64,000 bases of DNA from Scardovia wiggsiae (GTDB lineage: Bacteria; Actinomycetota; Actinomycetes; Actinomycetales; Bifidobacteriaceae): assembly GCF_051045985.1 (NCBI RefSeq), contig NZ_CP157350.1, positions 186,001-250,000 of the forward strand. Reading direction: 5' to 3'. The notes beneath the pieces were generated by a model. It was given only the letters and a program-made list of their open reading frames with translations. It made no database searches and was not told the DNA's origin. A program made the position numbers and the translations under genes. Below are positions 6,479 through 15,097 of this stretch, piece after piece (the stretch's first letter is position 1; the number at the start of each line of letters is the position of its first letter).

Positions 6479-9181
6479 GTGGCAACAGCAGAAAGCACTG
6501 CAGCAAGCGACGCTGAAAAAGAGGTCGATACCCTTGTAGCTAAAGCGCTCACGGCTTTGGATGAATACAGCAGCTATGATCAGGAAAAGATTGATTACAT
6601 TGTCGGCAAGGCTTCTATTAAGGCCCTCAGCGCCCATCTTGCCCTTGCGCAGATGGCGGTTGAGGAAACAGGGCGAGGGCTTATTGAAGACAAGGCAACG
6701 AAGAATATTTTCGCCTGCGAGCATGTGACCCATCATATGATGAACCAGCGCACAGTAGGCGTGATCAGTGAAAATGATGTTGACGGCATTACGGAAGTTG
6801 CAGAGCCTGTTGGCGTAGTTGCCGGCGTGACCCCCGTGACGAACCCGACGTCAACAGTGATCTTTAAGTCGCTGATCGCTTTGAAAACGCGCTGTCCGAT
6901 CGTATTCGGGTTCCATCCTTACGCTCAGAAATGCTCGGCGGAAGCTGCCCGGATAGTCCGTGATGCGGCAGTTGCTGCAGGTGCCCCCGAAAACTGTATC
7001 CAGTGGATCGAACACCCCTCCATTGAAGCTACCGGCGCCCTGATGAAGCATCCCGGTGTGGCCACGATCCTTGCTACAGGCGGCCCCGGAATGGTCCATG
7101 CTGCATATACTTCCGGCAAACCGGCTCTTGGCGTGGGTGCAGGCAATGCCCCGGCTTATGTGGATAATGATGTTGATGTGGAGCGTGCCGTCAACGATCT
7201 GGTCCTTTCCAAGCATTTTGATTACGGTATGATCTGCGCAACTGAACAGGCTATTATTGCGCATAAAGATATCTATCCTTCTCTGGTCAAAGAGATGAAG
7301 CGCCGTAAAGCTTATTTCGTCAATGCAGAAGAAAAGGCAAAACTTGAACAGTACATGTTCGGCGTTACAGCATATGCAGGCAAGGATGCGCCCAAGCCGC
7401 AGCTGAACTCTGCTGTCCCCGGAAAATCCCCCCAGTGGATCGCGCAGCAGGCGGGGTTCTCTATCCCCGATGATGCAGCTATCCTTGTGGCAGAGTGCAG
7501 GGAGGTTGGCCCCAACGAGCCTCTGACCCTTGAGAAGCTCTGCCCTGTGCATGCGCTGCTGAAGGCAAAGGATAAAAACCAGGCGTTCGACATGTGCGAG
7601 CAGATGCTTGTTTACGGTACCGGGCATACGGCAGCCATCCATACAAATAATGAGGAGCTGGTCGATGAGTACGGGCTGCGGATGCATGCCTGCCGGATTA
7701 TCTGGAATTCCCCGGCTTCGCTGGGCGGTATCGGCGATATTTATAATGCTATCGCGCCGTCGCTGACGCTGGGCTGCGGGTCGTACGGGCGCAATTCCGT
7801 GTCAGGGAATGTCCAGGCTGTCAATCTGATCAATGTCAAGCGTATTGCACGAAGGAACAATAATATGCAGTGGTTCAAAGTCCCGCCGAAAACCTATTTC
7901 GAGCCAAACGCTATCCGCTACCTGCGCGACATGGTGGGTGTGAACCGCGTATGCTTTGTGTGCGATAAAACGATCCTTCAGCTGGGGATCATCGACAAAG
8001 CGATCCATCAGCTGCAGCTGCGGCTGAACAAAGTCGAATGGCGGATCATTGATTATGTGGAGCCTGAGCCTTCGGTACAGACCGTTGAACGCGGCGCACA
8101 AATGATGCGTGAAGATTTCCATCCGGATACGATTATCGCTATCGGCGGCGGCTCCCCGATGGATGCAGCCAAGATTATGTGGCTTCTGTATGAGCATCCG
8201 GAAATCGAGTTCCGCGATATCCGTGAAAAATTCTTCGATATCCGTAAACGTGCATTCCGCCTGCCTGAACTTGGGCATAAAGCCAAGCTCGTGTGCATCC
8301 CGACAACCTCGGGGACGGGGTCAGAAGTTACCCCGTACGCAGTGATCACTGACCAGGAAACAGGTTTCAAGTATCCGATCACTGATTATGCATTAACACC
8401 GTCGGTGGCTGTAGTCGATCCTGTACTTGCCCGTACCCAGCCGCGGCGGGTAGCTTCCGATTCCGGCTTTGACGCCATGACACACTGCCTGGAAGCTTTC
8501 GTGTCGTGCTATGCAAATGATTTCACCGATGCCATGGCTTTGCACGGTATGAAACTGTTGTGGGATAACCTTTCCATGGCGGTCAACGAAGGCACCTCGG
8601 CCCCTGATGCCCAGGAGCACGTGCATAATGCGGCGACGATGGCAGGCATGGCATTCGGTTCTGCGTTCCTGGGCATGTGCCATTCCATGGCCCATACGAT
8701 CGGCGCTGTGTGCCATATCGCCCATGGCCGCACTAACTCTATCCTGCTGCCGTATGTGGTGAGGTACAACGGCACCATCCCGGATGAGCCCACCAGCTGG
8801 CCGAAATACAATAAGTACGTTGCCCCCGAGCGGTACCAGCAGGTTGCCCGATATCTTGGCCTCAAGGCTGATACGCCTGAGGAAGGCGTTGAAAACCTTG
8901 CGGTAGCCCTTGAAGACTACCGTGACAACAGGCTTGGCATGGACCATGACTTCAGGTCATGCGGGGTAGATGAGGATTTCTTCTGGTCTGAGCTTGACCG
9001 TATCGGCATGCGCGCGTATGAGGACCAGTGCACCCCTGCAAACCCGAGGATCCCGCTGATCGAAGATATGAAAGATATCTCTATTGCAGCCTACTACGGT
9101 GTGTCCCGGGAGGAGGGGCATAAGCTCCGTCTTGAGCATGATGCGGGGAAGGCAGACGGCACCCAGGAACAGGGTAAATAA
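6479..9181 (+). CDS. adhE: Bifunctional acetaldehyde-CoA/alcohol dehydrogenase AdhE
   Basis: Converts acetyl-CoA to acetaldehyde and then ethanol, reoxidising two NADH; it is the main ethanol route of the bifid shunt. The GTG at 6479 follows GGAAGGA (6466-6472) by 6 bases and gives 900 residues; the upstream ATG at 6404 would start close to the operator and add unconserved sequence. The N-terminal ALDH domain carries catalytic Cys253 in 'GMICATEQ'. The C-terminal iron-ADH domain begins after about residue 440, with 'GGGSPMDAAKIMW' for nucleotide binding and metal-binding histidines in 'AMTHCLEAF' and 'HSMAHTIGAVCHIAHG'. It stands directly upstream of the S10 operon, as in Bifidobacterium. It is probably controlled by the palindrome at 6369-6392. 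Confidence 0.96.
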   Translation: MATAESTAASDAEKEVDTLVAKALTALDEYSSYDQEKIDYIVGKASIKALSAHLALAQMAVEETGRGLIEDKATKNIFACEHVTHHMMNQRTVGVISENDVDGITEVAEPVGVVAGVTPVTNPTSTVIFKSLIALKTRCPIVFGFHPYAQKCSAEAARIVRDAAVAAGAPENCIQWIEHPSIEATGALMKHPGVATILATGGPGMVHAAYTSGKPALGVGAGNAPAYVDNDVDVERAVNDLVLSKHFDYGMICATEQAIIAHKDIYPSLVKEMKRRKAYFVNAEEKAKLEQYMFGVTAYAGKDAPKPQLNSAVPGKSPQWIAQQAGFSIPDDAAILVAECREVGPNEPLTLEKLCPVHALLKAKDKNQAFDMCEQMLVYGTGHTAAIHTNNEELVDEYGLRMHACRIIWNSPASLGGIGDIYNAIAPSLTLGCGSYGRNSVSGNVQAVNLINVKRIARRNNNMQWFKVPPKTYFEPNAIRYLRDMVGVNRVCFVCDKTILQLGIIDKAIHQLQLRLNKVEWRIIDYVEPEPSVQTVERGAQMMREDFHPDTIIAIGGGSPMDAAKIMWLLYEHPEIEFRDIREKFFDIRKRAFRLPELGHKAKLVCIPTTSGTGSEVTPYAVITDQETGFKYPITDYALTPSVAVVDPVLARTQPRRVASDSGFDAMTHCLEAFVSCYANDFTDAMALHGMKLLWDNLSMAVNEGTSAPDAQEHVHNAATMAGMAFGSAFLGMCHSMAHTIGAVCHIAHGRTNSILLPYVVRYNGTIPDEPTSWPKYNKYVAPERYQQVARYLGLKADTPEEGVENLAVALEDYRDNRLGMDHDFRSCGVDEDFFWSELDRIGMRAYEDQCTPANPRIPLIEDMKDISIAAYYGVSREEGHKLRLEHDAGKADGTQEQGK

Positions 9182-9242
9182 TATCTGGCAACACGCAGCG
9201 GCATTTTGGCCATAGGGTGTGCTTAAATAGTCAAGTTGCCTG

Positions 9243-9272
9243 TTGAAGGCTCGTTTATATTTGAATTATGAA
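9243..9272 (+). promoter_or_regulatory. Putative S10 operon promoter
   Basis: TTGAAG (9243-9248) and TATGAA (9267-9272) have an 18-bp spacer in the 225-bp gap between adhE and rpsJ. A start near 9280 would leave a leader of about 125 nt. Confidence 0.45.
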
Positions 9273-9354
9273 AAGCGAGCGCGGCTGCAGCCCAAGGCTG
9301 TATACTGCGCACTGATGTGGTCTCGCCCGTACGTGTATGGGGAGCTTGCTCGGT

Positions 9355-9398
9355 GCCCTTTGGAACAGGTTGGTAATGTATCAAATCGCAGAAAGGGC
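9355..9398 (+). promoter_or_regulatory. Helix covering the rpsJ Shine-Dalgarno
   Basis: GCCCTTT (9355-9361) is perfectly complementary to AAAGGGC (9392-9398), which contains the rpsJ Shine-Dalgarno. A 7-bp stem with a 30-nt loop would hide the ribosome site. A further small hairpin, CAGCC-CAA-GGCTG, lies earlier in the leader. This may be the feedback site of the S10 operon. Confidence 0.45.
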
Positions 9399-9406
9399 GA
9401 ACAGCA

Positions 9407-9715
9407 ATGGCGGGACAGAAAATCCGCATCAGGCTAAAGTCCTATGACCATGAGGTCATTGACCAGTCGGCAAAGAAAATTGTCGAGACGGTTACGAACG
9501 CTGGCGCAACAGTAGTTGGGCCTGTGCCTCTTCCTACCGAGAAGAACGTCTTTGTTGTAATTCGTTCCCCTCATAAGTACAAGGATTCTCGCGAGCATTT
9601 CGAGATGCGTACGCATAAACGTCTTATTGATATAGTGGATCCAACGCCCAAGGCTGTTGATTCACTTATGCGTCTTGATCTGCCGGCAGACGTTAATATC
9701 GAGATAAAGCTGTAG
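9407..9715 (+). CDS. rpsJ: 30S ribosomal protein S10
   Basis: First gene of the S10 operon, 102 residues, full length. S10 sits in the 30S head and is also NusE in transcription antitermination. The protein starts 'AGQKIRIRLKSYDHEVID' and contains 'RSPHKYKDSREHFEMRTHKR', both characteristic. The ATG lies 9 bases after AAAGGG. The stop is 13 bases before rplC. Confidence 0.98.
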   Translation: MAGQKIRIRLKSYDHEVIDQSAKKIVETVTNAGATVVGPVPLPTEKNVFVVIRSPHKYKDSREHFEMRTHKRLIDIVDPTPKAVDSLMRLDLPADVNIEIKL

Positions 9716-9728
9716 GGAGGAGGAAGAA

Positions 9729-10379
9729 ATGTCGTCAAATCAGAATCGTACTGCGCTCATAGGCAAAAAGCTCGGGATGTCGCAGGTGTGGGATGAGAAT
9801 GGCTTCTTCGTCCCGGTAACCCTTGTGGATGTTGCCACAAATGTTGTTACAGCTGTTAAGAGCGAAGACACCGATGGCTATAAAGCTGTCCAGCTCGGCT
9901 ACGGTGCTATAGACCCTACTAAGGTGACAAAGCCGCTTGCCGGCCATTTCGCCAAGGCAGGCGTTACCCCTCGACGCCATCTCGTAGAAGTCCGCACAGA
10001 GGATGCTGACAGCTACGAACCGGGGCAGGAATTAGCAGCAGATACTTTCAAAGATGGTGATCGTGTCGATGTCACCGGTACCACAAAGGGGAAGGGTTTC
10101 GCCGGAACCATTAAGCGCTGGGGCTTCAAGTCCTACCGCCGTACCCACGGCTCCCATAAGAATGAGCGCCGTCCCGGTTCTATTGGTGCCTGCGCAACTC
10201 CAAGCCGCGTCCTTAAGGGCAAGCGCATGGCCGGGCATATGGGGCATGTGACCCATACGACCCAGGGCCTCACAGTTGTTTCTTCAGATGCAGAGAATGG
10301 CGTAGTAGCAATCAAGGGTGCTATCCCAGGGCCTAAAGGCGCTATTGTCCTTCTTCGTTCAGCAGTGAAGGGAGCGTAA
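9729..10379 (+). CDS. rplC: 50S ribosomal protein L3
   Basis: L3 (216 residues) is an early 23S-binding protein whose long loop approaches the peptidyl transferase centre. 'GKKLGMSQVWDENG' at the N-terminus and 'GTTKGKGFAGTIKRWGF' with 'RRTHGSHKNERRPGSIGACA' in the central loop are diagnostic. A strong GGAGGAGGAA stretch precedes the ATG. The ATG of rplD follows 2 bases after the stop. Confidence 0.98.
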   Translation: MSSNQNRTALIGKKLGMSQVWDENGFFVPVTLVDVATNVVTAVKSEDTDGYKAVQLGYGAIDPTKVTKPLAGHFAKAGVTPRRHLVEVRTEDADSYEPGQELAADTFKDGDRVDVTGTTKGKGFAGTIKRWGFKSYRRTHGSHKNERRPGSIGACATPSRVLKGKRMAGHMGHVTHTTQGLTVVSSDAENGVVAIKGAIPGPKGAIVLLRSAVKGA

Positions 10380-10381
10380 CC

Positions 10382-11041
10382 ATGGCAGATGTTTCATTGA
10401 ATGTTACAGGCGCCAAAGGTAAGGCCGCAGGCGACGTAAAAGTCCCTGCAGAACTCTTCGGCATTGGGCAGGACGAAGTCCGCAGCCATGTCCCGCTGGT
10501 ACATCAGGTTGTTATCGCACAGCTTGCTGCAGCGCGCCAGGGGACGCACGCTGTCAAGAACCGTGCCCGCATATCAGGCGGCGGCAGGAAGCCATGGAAA
10601 CAGAAGGGTACAGGCCGTGCCCGCCAGGGTTCCATCCGCGCCCCCCAGTTTGCAGGCGGTGCGGTAGTCCATGGGCCGGTACCGCGCGATTATTCGCAGC
10701 GTACCCCCAAGAAGATGAAGGCAGCAGCTTTGCGCTATGTACTGTCTGACCGCTGCAATGCAGGCCGCGTGCATGTAGTCGATTTTGGGATAGCCGACAG
10801 GCCGTCTACAAAAGCGGCACTGTCTGTGCTTGAGCCTCTGGTAGCGCAGCGTTTCACTACAGTTGTCCTTGGCCGCGAGAATATCAATGAGTGGATGTCT
10901 GTACGCAATCTGCCTACAGTACATGTGCTTTTCGCCGACCAGCTGAATACATACGATGTTGTCACAGCTGAAGATGTGGTCTTCACTAAGGAAGGCCTTG
11001 AATCATTCACCGGTGGCACGAAGTCTGGTAAGGAGGCTTAA
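10382..11041 (+). CDS. rplD: 50S ribosomal protein L4
   Basis: L4 (219 residues) lines the peptide exit tunnel. The tunnel-loop signature 'GGGRKPWKQKGTGRARQGS' is intact; this loop is where macrolide-resistance changes arise, and none is obvious. In enterobacteria L4 represses its own operon through the S10 leader; whether that holds here is unknown, although the leader here could hide the rpsJ ribosome site. Confidence 0.97.
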   Translation: MADVSLNVTGAKGKAAGDVKVPAELFGIGQDEVRSHVPLVHQVVIAQLAAARQGTHAVKNRARISGGGRKPWKQKGTGRARQGSIRAPQFAGGAVVHGPVPRDYSQRTPKKMKAAALRYVLSDRCNAGRVHVVDFGIADRPSTKAALSVLEPLVAQRFTTVVLGRENINEWMSVRNLPTVHVLFADQLNTYDVVTAEDVVFTKEGLESFTGGTKSGKEA

Positions 11042-11043
11042 CC

Positions 11044-11340
11044 ATGGCAGTAACACGTAGGGCAGCCCATGATGTTATCCTCAGGCCTGTAGTTTCCGAA
11101 AAGAGCTATGCTAACTCTGACCGTGGCCAGTACACTTTCGTAGTCGCTGATAATGCCAATAAGGTAGAAATCAAGCAGGCCATCGAAGAGATATTCAAAG
11201 TAAAGGTAACCAACGTCAACACCCTTAACCGCCAAGGCAAAACCAGGCGCACCCGCACAGGTTTCGGACGCAGGGCTTCGCAGAAGCGCGCGATCGTTAC
11301 TGTTGCTGAGGGCCAGACGATCGATATCTTCGGTAACTAA
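11044..11340 (+). CDS. rplW: 50S ribosomal protein L23
   Basis: L23 (98 residues) sits at the tunnel exit and is the docking site for signal recognition particle and trigger factor. 'ILRPVVSEKSY' at the start and 'VNTLNRQGKTRRTRTGFGRR' in the middle are typical. The start lies 2 bases after the rplD stop, indicating translational coupling. Confidence 0.97.
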   Translation: MAVTRRAAHDVILRPVVSEKSYANSDRGQYTFVVADNANKVEIKQAIEEIFKVKVTNVNTLNRQGKTRRTRTGFGRRASQKRAIVTVAEGQTIDIFGN

Positions 11341-11370
11341 AGGTTAGCCGAGAAAGTTAGGTACTAAATT

Positions 11371-12201
11371 ATGGCTATCCGTCAATATAAGCCAACAACC
11401 CCAGGGCGCCGCAACGCTTCTGTATCTGATTTTTCAGAGATCACGCGTTCCACCCCGGAGAAGTCTCTGCTGCGTAAACTCAGCAAGACCGGCGGCCGTA
11501 ACAGTTACGGCCGTATGACAAGCCGCCACCGTGGCGGCGGACACAAGCGCCAGTACCGCCTTATTGATTTCAAGAGGTGGGATAAAGATGGCGTACCAGC
11601 AAAAGTTGCTGAGATCGAATATGATCCGAACAGGTCGGCCCGCATCGCGCTCCTGCATTATGCAGATGGCGAGAAGCGCTATATCATTGCCCCGCAGGGT
11701 GTGAGGCAGGGAGATGTTATTGAGACAGGTGCACAGGCAGATATCAAGCCCGGCAACAACCTGCCTCTGCGTAACATCCCCACAGGTACTGTTATCCATG
11801 CTATTGAGCTCCGCCCTCTTGGCGGTGCTAAGATTGCACGCTCTGCAGGTACCGCTGTCCAGCTCGTTGCAAAAGATGGCGCTCTGGCCCAGCTGCGCAT
11901 GCCTTCAGGCGAAATCCGCAATGTTGATGCCCGGTGCCGTGCAACTGTTGGCGAAGTCGGTAATTCCGACCATGCCAATATTGAGCTTGGCAAGGCAGGC
12001 CGCGCCCGGTGGATGGGCAAGCGCCCAATAACCCGCGGTGAGTCCATGAACCCTGTTGACCATCCGCATGGCGGCCGTACACGTGGCGGCAAACCGCCAG
12101 TATCGCCATGGGGTAAGGGCGAAGTCCGTACCCGTCATCCGAAGAAGGCTTCGAACAGGATGATTGTCCGTCGCCGTCCAGCTGGTAAGCATCGCAAGTA
12201 A
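11371..12201 (+). CDS. rplB: 50S ribosomal protein L2
   Basis: L2 (276 residues) is needed for subunit association and peptidyl transfer. The highly conserved C-terminal stretch 'NPVDHPHGGRTRGGKPPVSPWG' contains the functional histidine. The N-terminal 'TGGRNSYGRMTSRHRGGGHKR' is also canonical. Third gene from the middle of the S10 operon, with no length anomaly. Confidence 0.98.
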   Translation: MAIRQYKPTTPGRRNASVSDFSEITRSTPEKSLLRKLSKTGGRNSYGRMTSRHRGGGHKRQYRLIDFKRWDKDGVPAKVAEIEYDPNRSARIALLHYADGEKRYIIAPQGVRQGDVIETGAQADIKPGNNLPLRNIPTGTVIHAIELRPLGGAKIARSAGTAVQLVAKDGALAQLRMPSGEIRNVDARCRATVGEVGNSDHANIELGKAGRARWMGKRPITRGESMNPVDHPHGGRTRGGKPPVSPWGKGEVRTRHPKKASNRMIVRRRPAGKHRK

Positions 12202-12216
12202 GGAAGTGTCGTACAG

Positions 12217-12495
12217 ATGACTCGAAGCATCAAGAAGGGGCCATTCGTCGACGCCCACTTGCAGAAAAAGGTCGACGCACAGAATGCCAGCGGCAGCCAT
12301 GATGTTATCAAAACATGGTCCCGCCGTTCCATGATCACGCCGGATTTCATTGGGCACACTTTTGCTGTGCACAATGGGCGTACTCATGTCCCAGTATTTG
12401 TAACAGAAGCAATGGTCGGTCACAAGCTTGGGGAGTTCGCGCCTACACGCACATTCCGCGGGCATGTGAAAGATGATAAAAAGGCACGCCGTTAA
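12217..12495 (+). CDS. rpsS: 30S ribosomal protein S19
   Basis: S19 (92 residues) forms part of the 30S head with S13 and contacts the A-site. 'TRSIKKGPFVDAHL' and 'TWSRRSMITPDFIGHTFAVHNGR' are diagnostic, and the C-terminus 'GEFAPTRTFRGH' is intact. It has the usual place between rplB and rplV. Confidence 0.98.
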   Translation: MTRSIKKGPFVDAHLQKKVDAQNASGSHDVIKTWSRRSMITPDFIGHTFAVHNGRTHVPVFVTEAMVGHKLGEFAPTRTFRGHVKDDKKARR

Positions 12496-12516
12496 GGCGA
12501 GGAAGAGTAAAGACAC

Positions 12517-12876
12517 ATGGAAGCTAAAGCAATTGCTCGTCATGTTCGTGTGACACCGCGCAAGGCTCGCCGCATGGTCGACCTCATCCGAGGCAAGAAG
12601 GCGGCCGAAGCTATTACTATCCTCAAGTTTGCTCCGCAGGATGCATCTGTCCCAGTACGCAAGGTACTGGAGAGCGCAGTTGCCAATGCCCGCGTGCTTG
12701 CGGATAAGAATAACACCCCATTACGCGAGAATGAACTGATCGTTAAAGAAACATATGTTGATGAGGGTGTAACCCTGAAGCGTTTCCGTGCCCGTGCACA
12801 GGGGCGCGCAGGCCGCATCAACAAGCGCACCAGCCACATCACGGTTGTAGTCGCCGACAAGGAAGGAGCCCGGTAA
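12517..12876 (+). CDS. rplV: 50S ribosomal protein L22
   Basis: L22 (119 residues) lines the narrow part of the exit tunnel. It starts 'EAKAIARHVRVTPRKARRMVDLIRG' and ends with the beta-hairpin 'RFRARAQGRAGRINKRTSHI'. No insertion or deletion is seen in the hairpin linked to macrolide resistance. Its stop overlaps the rpsC ATG by one base. Confidence 0.98.
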   Translation: MEAKAIARHVRVTPRKARRMVDLIRGKKAAEAITILKFAPQDASVPVRKVLESAVANARVLADKNNTPLRENELIVKETYVDEGVTLKRFRARAQGRAGRINKRTSHITVVVADKEGAR

Positions 12877-13709
12877 TGGGACAAAAAGTTAACCCGTTTG
12901 GCTACCGCCTCGGCGTAACTGAATCACATCGCAGCAAGTGGTTCTCCGATTCCACCAAGAAGGGGGAGCGTTACCGCGATTTCGTTCTTGAGGATGACAA
13001 GATCCGCAAGGAGATGGAAAAGGATCTTGAGCGCGCAGGCGTATCCCGCGTGGTCATTGAGCGCACCCGTGACCGCGTCCGTGTGGATATCCATACAGCA
13101 CGGCCGGGCATCGTTATTGGCCGCCGCGGCGCTGAAGCAGACCGCGTCCGCGCCAAGCTGGAGAAGATCACCGGCAAGCAGGTCCAGCTCAATATCTTCG
13201 AAGTCAAGAATGCTGCTATCGATGCCCAGCTTGTTGCACAGAGCATCGCTGAGCAGCTTACCAACCGAGTAACATTCCGCCGTGCTATGCGCAAGGCCCA
13301 GCAGGATGCTATGCGTGCGGGTGCCCGCGGTATCCGCATCAAGCTGTCAGGCCGCCTTGGCGGCGCTGAAATGAGCCGTTCCGAGTTCTACCGTGAAGGC
13401 CGTGTCCCTCTGCAGACCCTGCGTGCGCTTATTGATTATGGCTTCTTTGAAGCGCATACAACATATGGGCGTATTGGCGTCAAGGTATGGATATACAAGG
13501 GCGATATGACCGAGCGTGAATTCGAAGAGCAGCAGGCTCAGCAGAATAACCGTTCCCGCCGCGGCGGCAATGGCCGCCCGCGCCGCTCCGGCCGTGGCGC
13601 CGGCAGGCCGCAGCAGCAGAATGCCCAGGGCGCAGCGCCTCAGGCACAGCAGGCCGGACAGCCTGCCGAGCAGGCTCCTGCCGCCCAAGAAGCAGAAGTA
13701 AAGGAGTAA
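12876..13709 (+). CDS. rpsC: 30S ribosomal protein S3
   Basis: S3 guards the mRNA entry tunnel and contributes to helicase activity of the ribosome. The KH domain motif 'GIVIGRRGAEADRVRAKLEKI' lies near residues 74-94 and 'GARGIRIKLSGRLGGAEMSR' marks the C-terminal domain. At 277 residues it is longer than the roughly 210-230 of most bacteria: about 55 C-terminal residues are Arg/Gly then Gln/Ala/Pro rich and probably disordered, a pattern seen in actinobacterial S3. Confidence 0.97.
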   Translation: MGQKVNPFGYRLGVTESHRSKWFSDSTKKGERYRDFVLEDDKIRKEMEKDLERAGVSRVVIERTRDRVRVDIHTARPGIVIGRRGAEADRVRAKLEKITGKQVQLNIFEVKNAAIDAQLVAQSIAEQLTNRVTFRRAMRKAQQDAMRAGARGIRIKLSGRLGGAEMSRSEFYREGRVPLQTLRALIDYGFFEAHTTYGRIGVKVWIYKGDMTEREFEEQQAQQNNRSRRGGNGRPRRSGRGAGRPQQQNAQGAAPQAQQAGQPAEQAPAAQEAEVKE

Positions 13710-13713
13710 ACGA

Positions 13714-14133
13714 ATGCTTATTCCAAAAAGAGTAAAGTACCGTAAGCAGCAGCGGCCTGGCCGCCGTGGCATGTCTAAGGGCGGTAACGAGATCAACTTC
13801 GGTGATTTCGGTATCCAGGCTCTTGCTCCTGCATATGTGACCAACCGTCAGATCGAAGCTGCGCGTATTGCAATGACACGTTATATCAAGCGCGGCGGGC
13901 GTGTATGGATCACTATCTTCCCTGACCGTCCGCTCACCAAGCATCCTCTGGGGTCCCGAATGGGGTCCGGTAAGGGTGCCCCTGAATTCTGGATCGCCAA
14001 TGTGCATCCCGGACGCGTTATGTTTGAAATTTCGGGTGTCTCGGAAGAGGTAGCACGCGAAGCGCTTCGCAGGGCAGTCGATAAGCTGCCTATGAAGTGC
14101 AGGATAATCGCACGTGAAGGCGGTAATAACTAA
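13714..14133 (+). CDS. rplP: 50S ribosomal protein L16
   Basis: L16 (139 residues) organises the A-site of the large subunit. 'IPKRVKYRKQQRPGRRGMSKGGNEINFG' and 'MGSGKGAPEFWIANVHPGRVMFE' are unmistakable. The last base of its stop is the first base of the rpmC ATG. Confidence 0.98.
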   Translation: MLIPKRVKYRKQQRPGRRGMSKGGNEINFGDFGIQALAPAYVTNRQIEAARIAMTRYIKRGGRVWITIFPDRPLTKHPLGSRMGSGKGAPEFWIANVHPGRVMFEISGVSEEVAREALRRAVDKLPMKCRIIAREGGNN

Positions 14134-14387
14134 TGGCTATCGGTACTCCTGATTATAGTATTAAGAATCTGAACGAGAAGACTGATGCTGAGATCAAAGA
14201 ATCCATCAGCAAGTCCAAGGAAGAGCTTTTCAACCTGCGCTTCCAGAAGGCAACGAGTCAGCTCGAGAACAGCTCACGTATCAGGGCTGTAAAAACCGAC
14301 ATTGCTCGTATGTATACGGTTTTGCGTGAGCGTGAGCTTGGTATTACCCAGGCTCCGGAAGAAACAAGCGGAAAGGCTGAGAAATAA
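14133..14387 (+). CDS. rpmC: 50S ribosomal protein L29
   Basis: L29 (84 residues) sits near the tunnel exit beside L23. The core 'ELFNLRFQKATSQLENSSRIRAVKTDIARMYTVLRER' is canonical; a 10-15 residue acidic C-terminal tail is added. It overlaps rplP by one base and rpsQ follows 2 bases later. Confidence 0.96.
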   Translation: MAIGTPDYSIKNLNEKTDAEIKESISKSKEELFNLRFQKATSQLENSSRIRAVKTDIARMYTVLRERELGITQAPEETSGKAEK

Positions 14388-14389
14388 AT

Positions 14390-14656
14390 ATGGCTGAAAA
14401 GCTTGAGCGTAATGAGCGCAAAGTTCGCCGCGGATATGTCGTGTCCGATGCAATGGACAAGACCATAACCGTGTCGCTGGAACAGCGTTCTACCCACCCC
14501 CTTTATGGTAAGGTCGTGCGTAGCAACCGTAGTGTTAAGGCCCATGATGAGAATAATGAGGCGCATGTTGGCGACCTTGTTACAATTATGGAGACCAGGC
14601 CTTTGAGCAAAACAAAGCGCTGGCGTCTCAGCGCTATTGTTGAGCGTGCTAAGTAA
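14390..14656 (+). CDS. rpsQ: 30S ribosomal protein S17
   Basis: S17 (88 residues) is a primary 16S-binding protein. 'RRGYVVSDAMDKTITVSLEQRSTHPLYGK' is diagnostic. It is the last gene of the S10 block; the next gene, rplN, is separated by 72 bp that contain a perfect 13-bp hairpin. Confidence 0.97.
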   Translation: MAEKLERNERKVRRGYVVSDAMDKTITVSLEQRSTHPLYGKVVRSNRSVKAHDENNEAHVGDLVTIMETRPLSKTKRWRLSAIVERAK

Positions 14657-14671
14657 ATAAGTTCGGCAAGG

Positions 14672-14704
14672 CTCCTGGTACACCTCTTAGCGGTGTACCA
14701 GGAG
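14672..14704 (+). promoter_or_regulatory. 13-bp perfect hairpin between rpsQ and rplN
   Basis: CTCCTGGTACACC (14672-14684) pairs perfectly with GGTGTACCAGGAG (14692-14704) around a 7-nt loop. No T run follows, so it does not look like a standard intrinsic terminator. It lies exactly at the S10/spc boundary and could set transcript stability, processing or protein binding. Confidence 0.75.
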
Positions 14705-14728
14705 GACCAGCTCGGCTAAGGAGAATCA

Positions 14729-15097
14729 ATGATTCAACCAGAATCACGGCTTCATATTGCCGACAACACGGGTGCCAAGGAGATCCTGGCTATCCGCGTG
14801 CTCGGCGGATCGAAGCGACGCTATGCCGGCATCGGCGACATCATTGTCGCTTCCGTCAAGGATGCAATCCCTGGCGGGTCGGTCAAGAAGGGCGATGTGG
14901 TGAAAGCTGTCGTCGTCCGCACAGTAAAGGAACACCGTCGTAAAGACGGCTCATATATCAAGTTCGATGAGAATGCCGCTGTTATTCTTGGCAACGGCCG
15001 CGAACCTCGTGGGACCCGTATCTTCGGACCGGTCGGACGTGAATTGCGCGACAGGCGTTTCATGAAGATCGTGTCTCTTGCTCCGGAGGTGATCTGA
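14729..15097 (+). CDS. rplN: 50S ribosomal protein L14
   Basis: L14 (122 residues) forms an inter-subunit bridge and binds the silencing factor RsfS. It begins 'IQPESRLHIADNTGAKE', the family signature, and continues 'RVLGGSKRRYAGIGDIIVASVK'. First gene of the spc block, with AAGGAG just upstream. It overlaps rplX by one base. Confidence 0.98.
   Translation: MIQPESRLHIADNTGAKEILAIRVLGGSKRRYAGIGDIIVASVKDAIPGGSVKKGDVVKAVVVRTVKEHRRKDGSYIKFDENAAVILGNGREPRGTRIFGPVGRELRDRRFMKIVSLAPEVI

Noticed and set aside
6185..6516. Small plus-strand frames in the adhP-adhE gap (65 and 92 codons)
   Set aside because: They overlap the palindrome and the adhE start, lack Shine-Dalgarno sites and show no conserved features.
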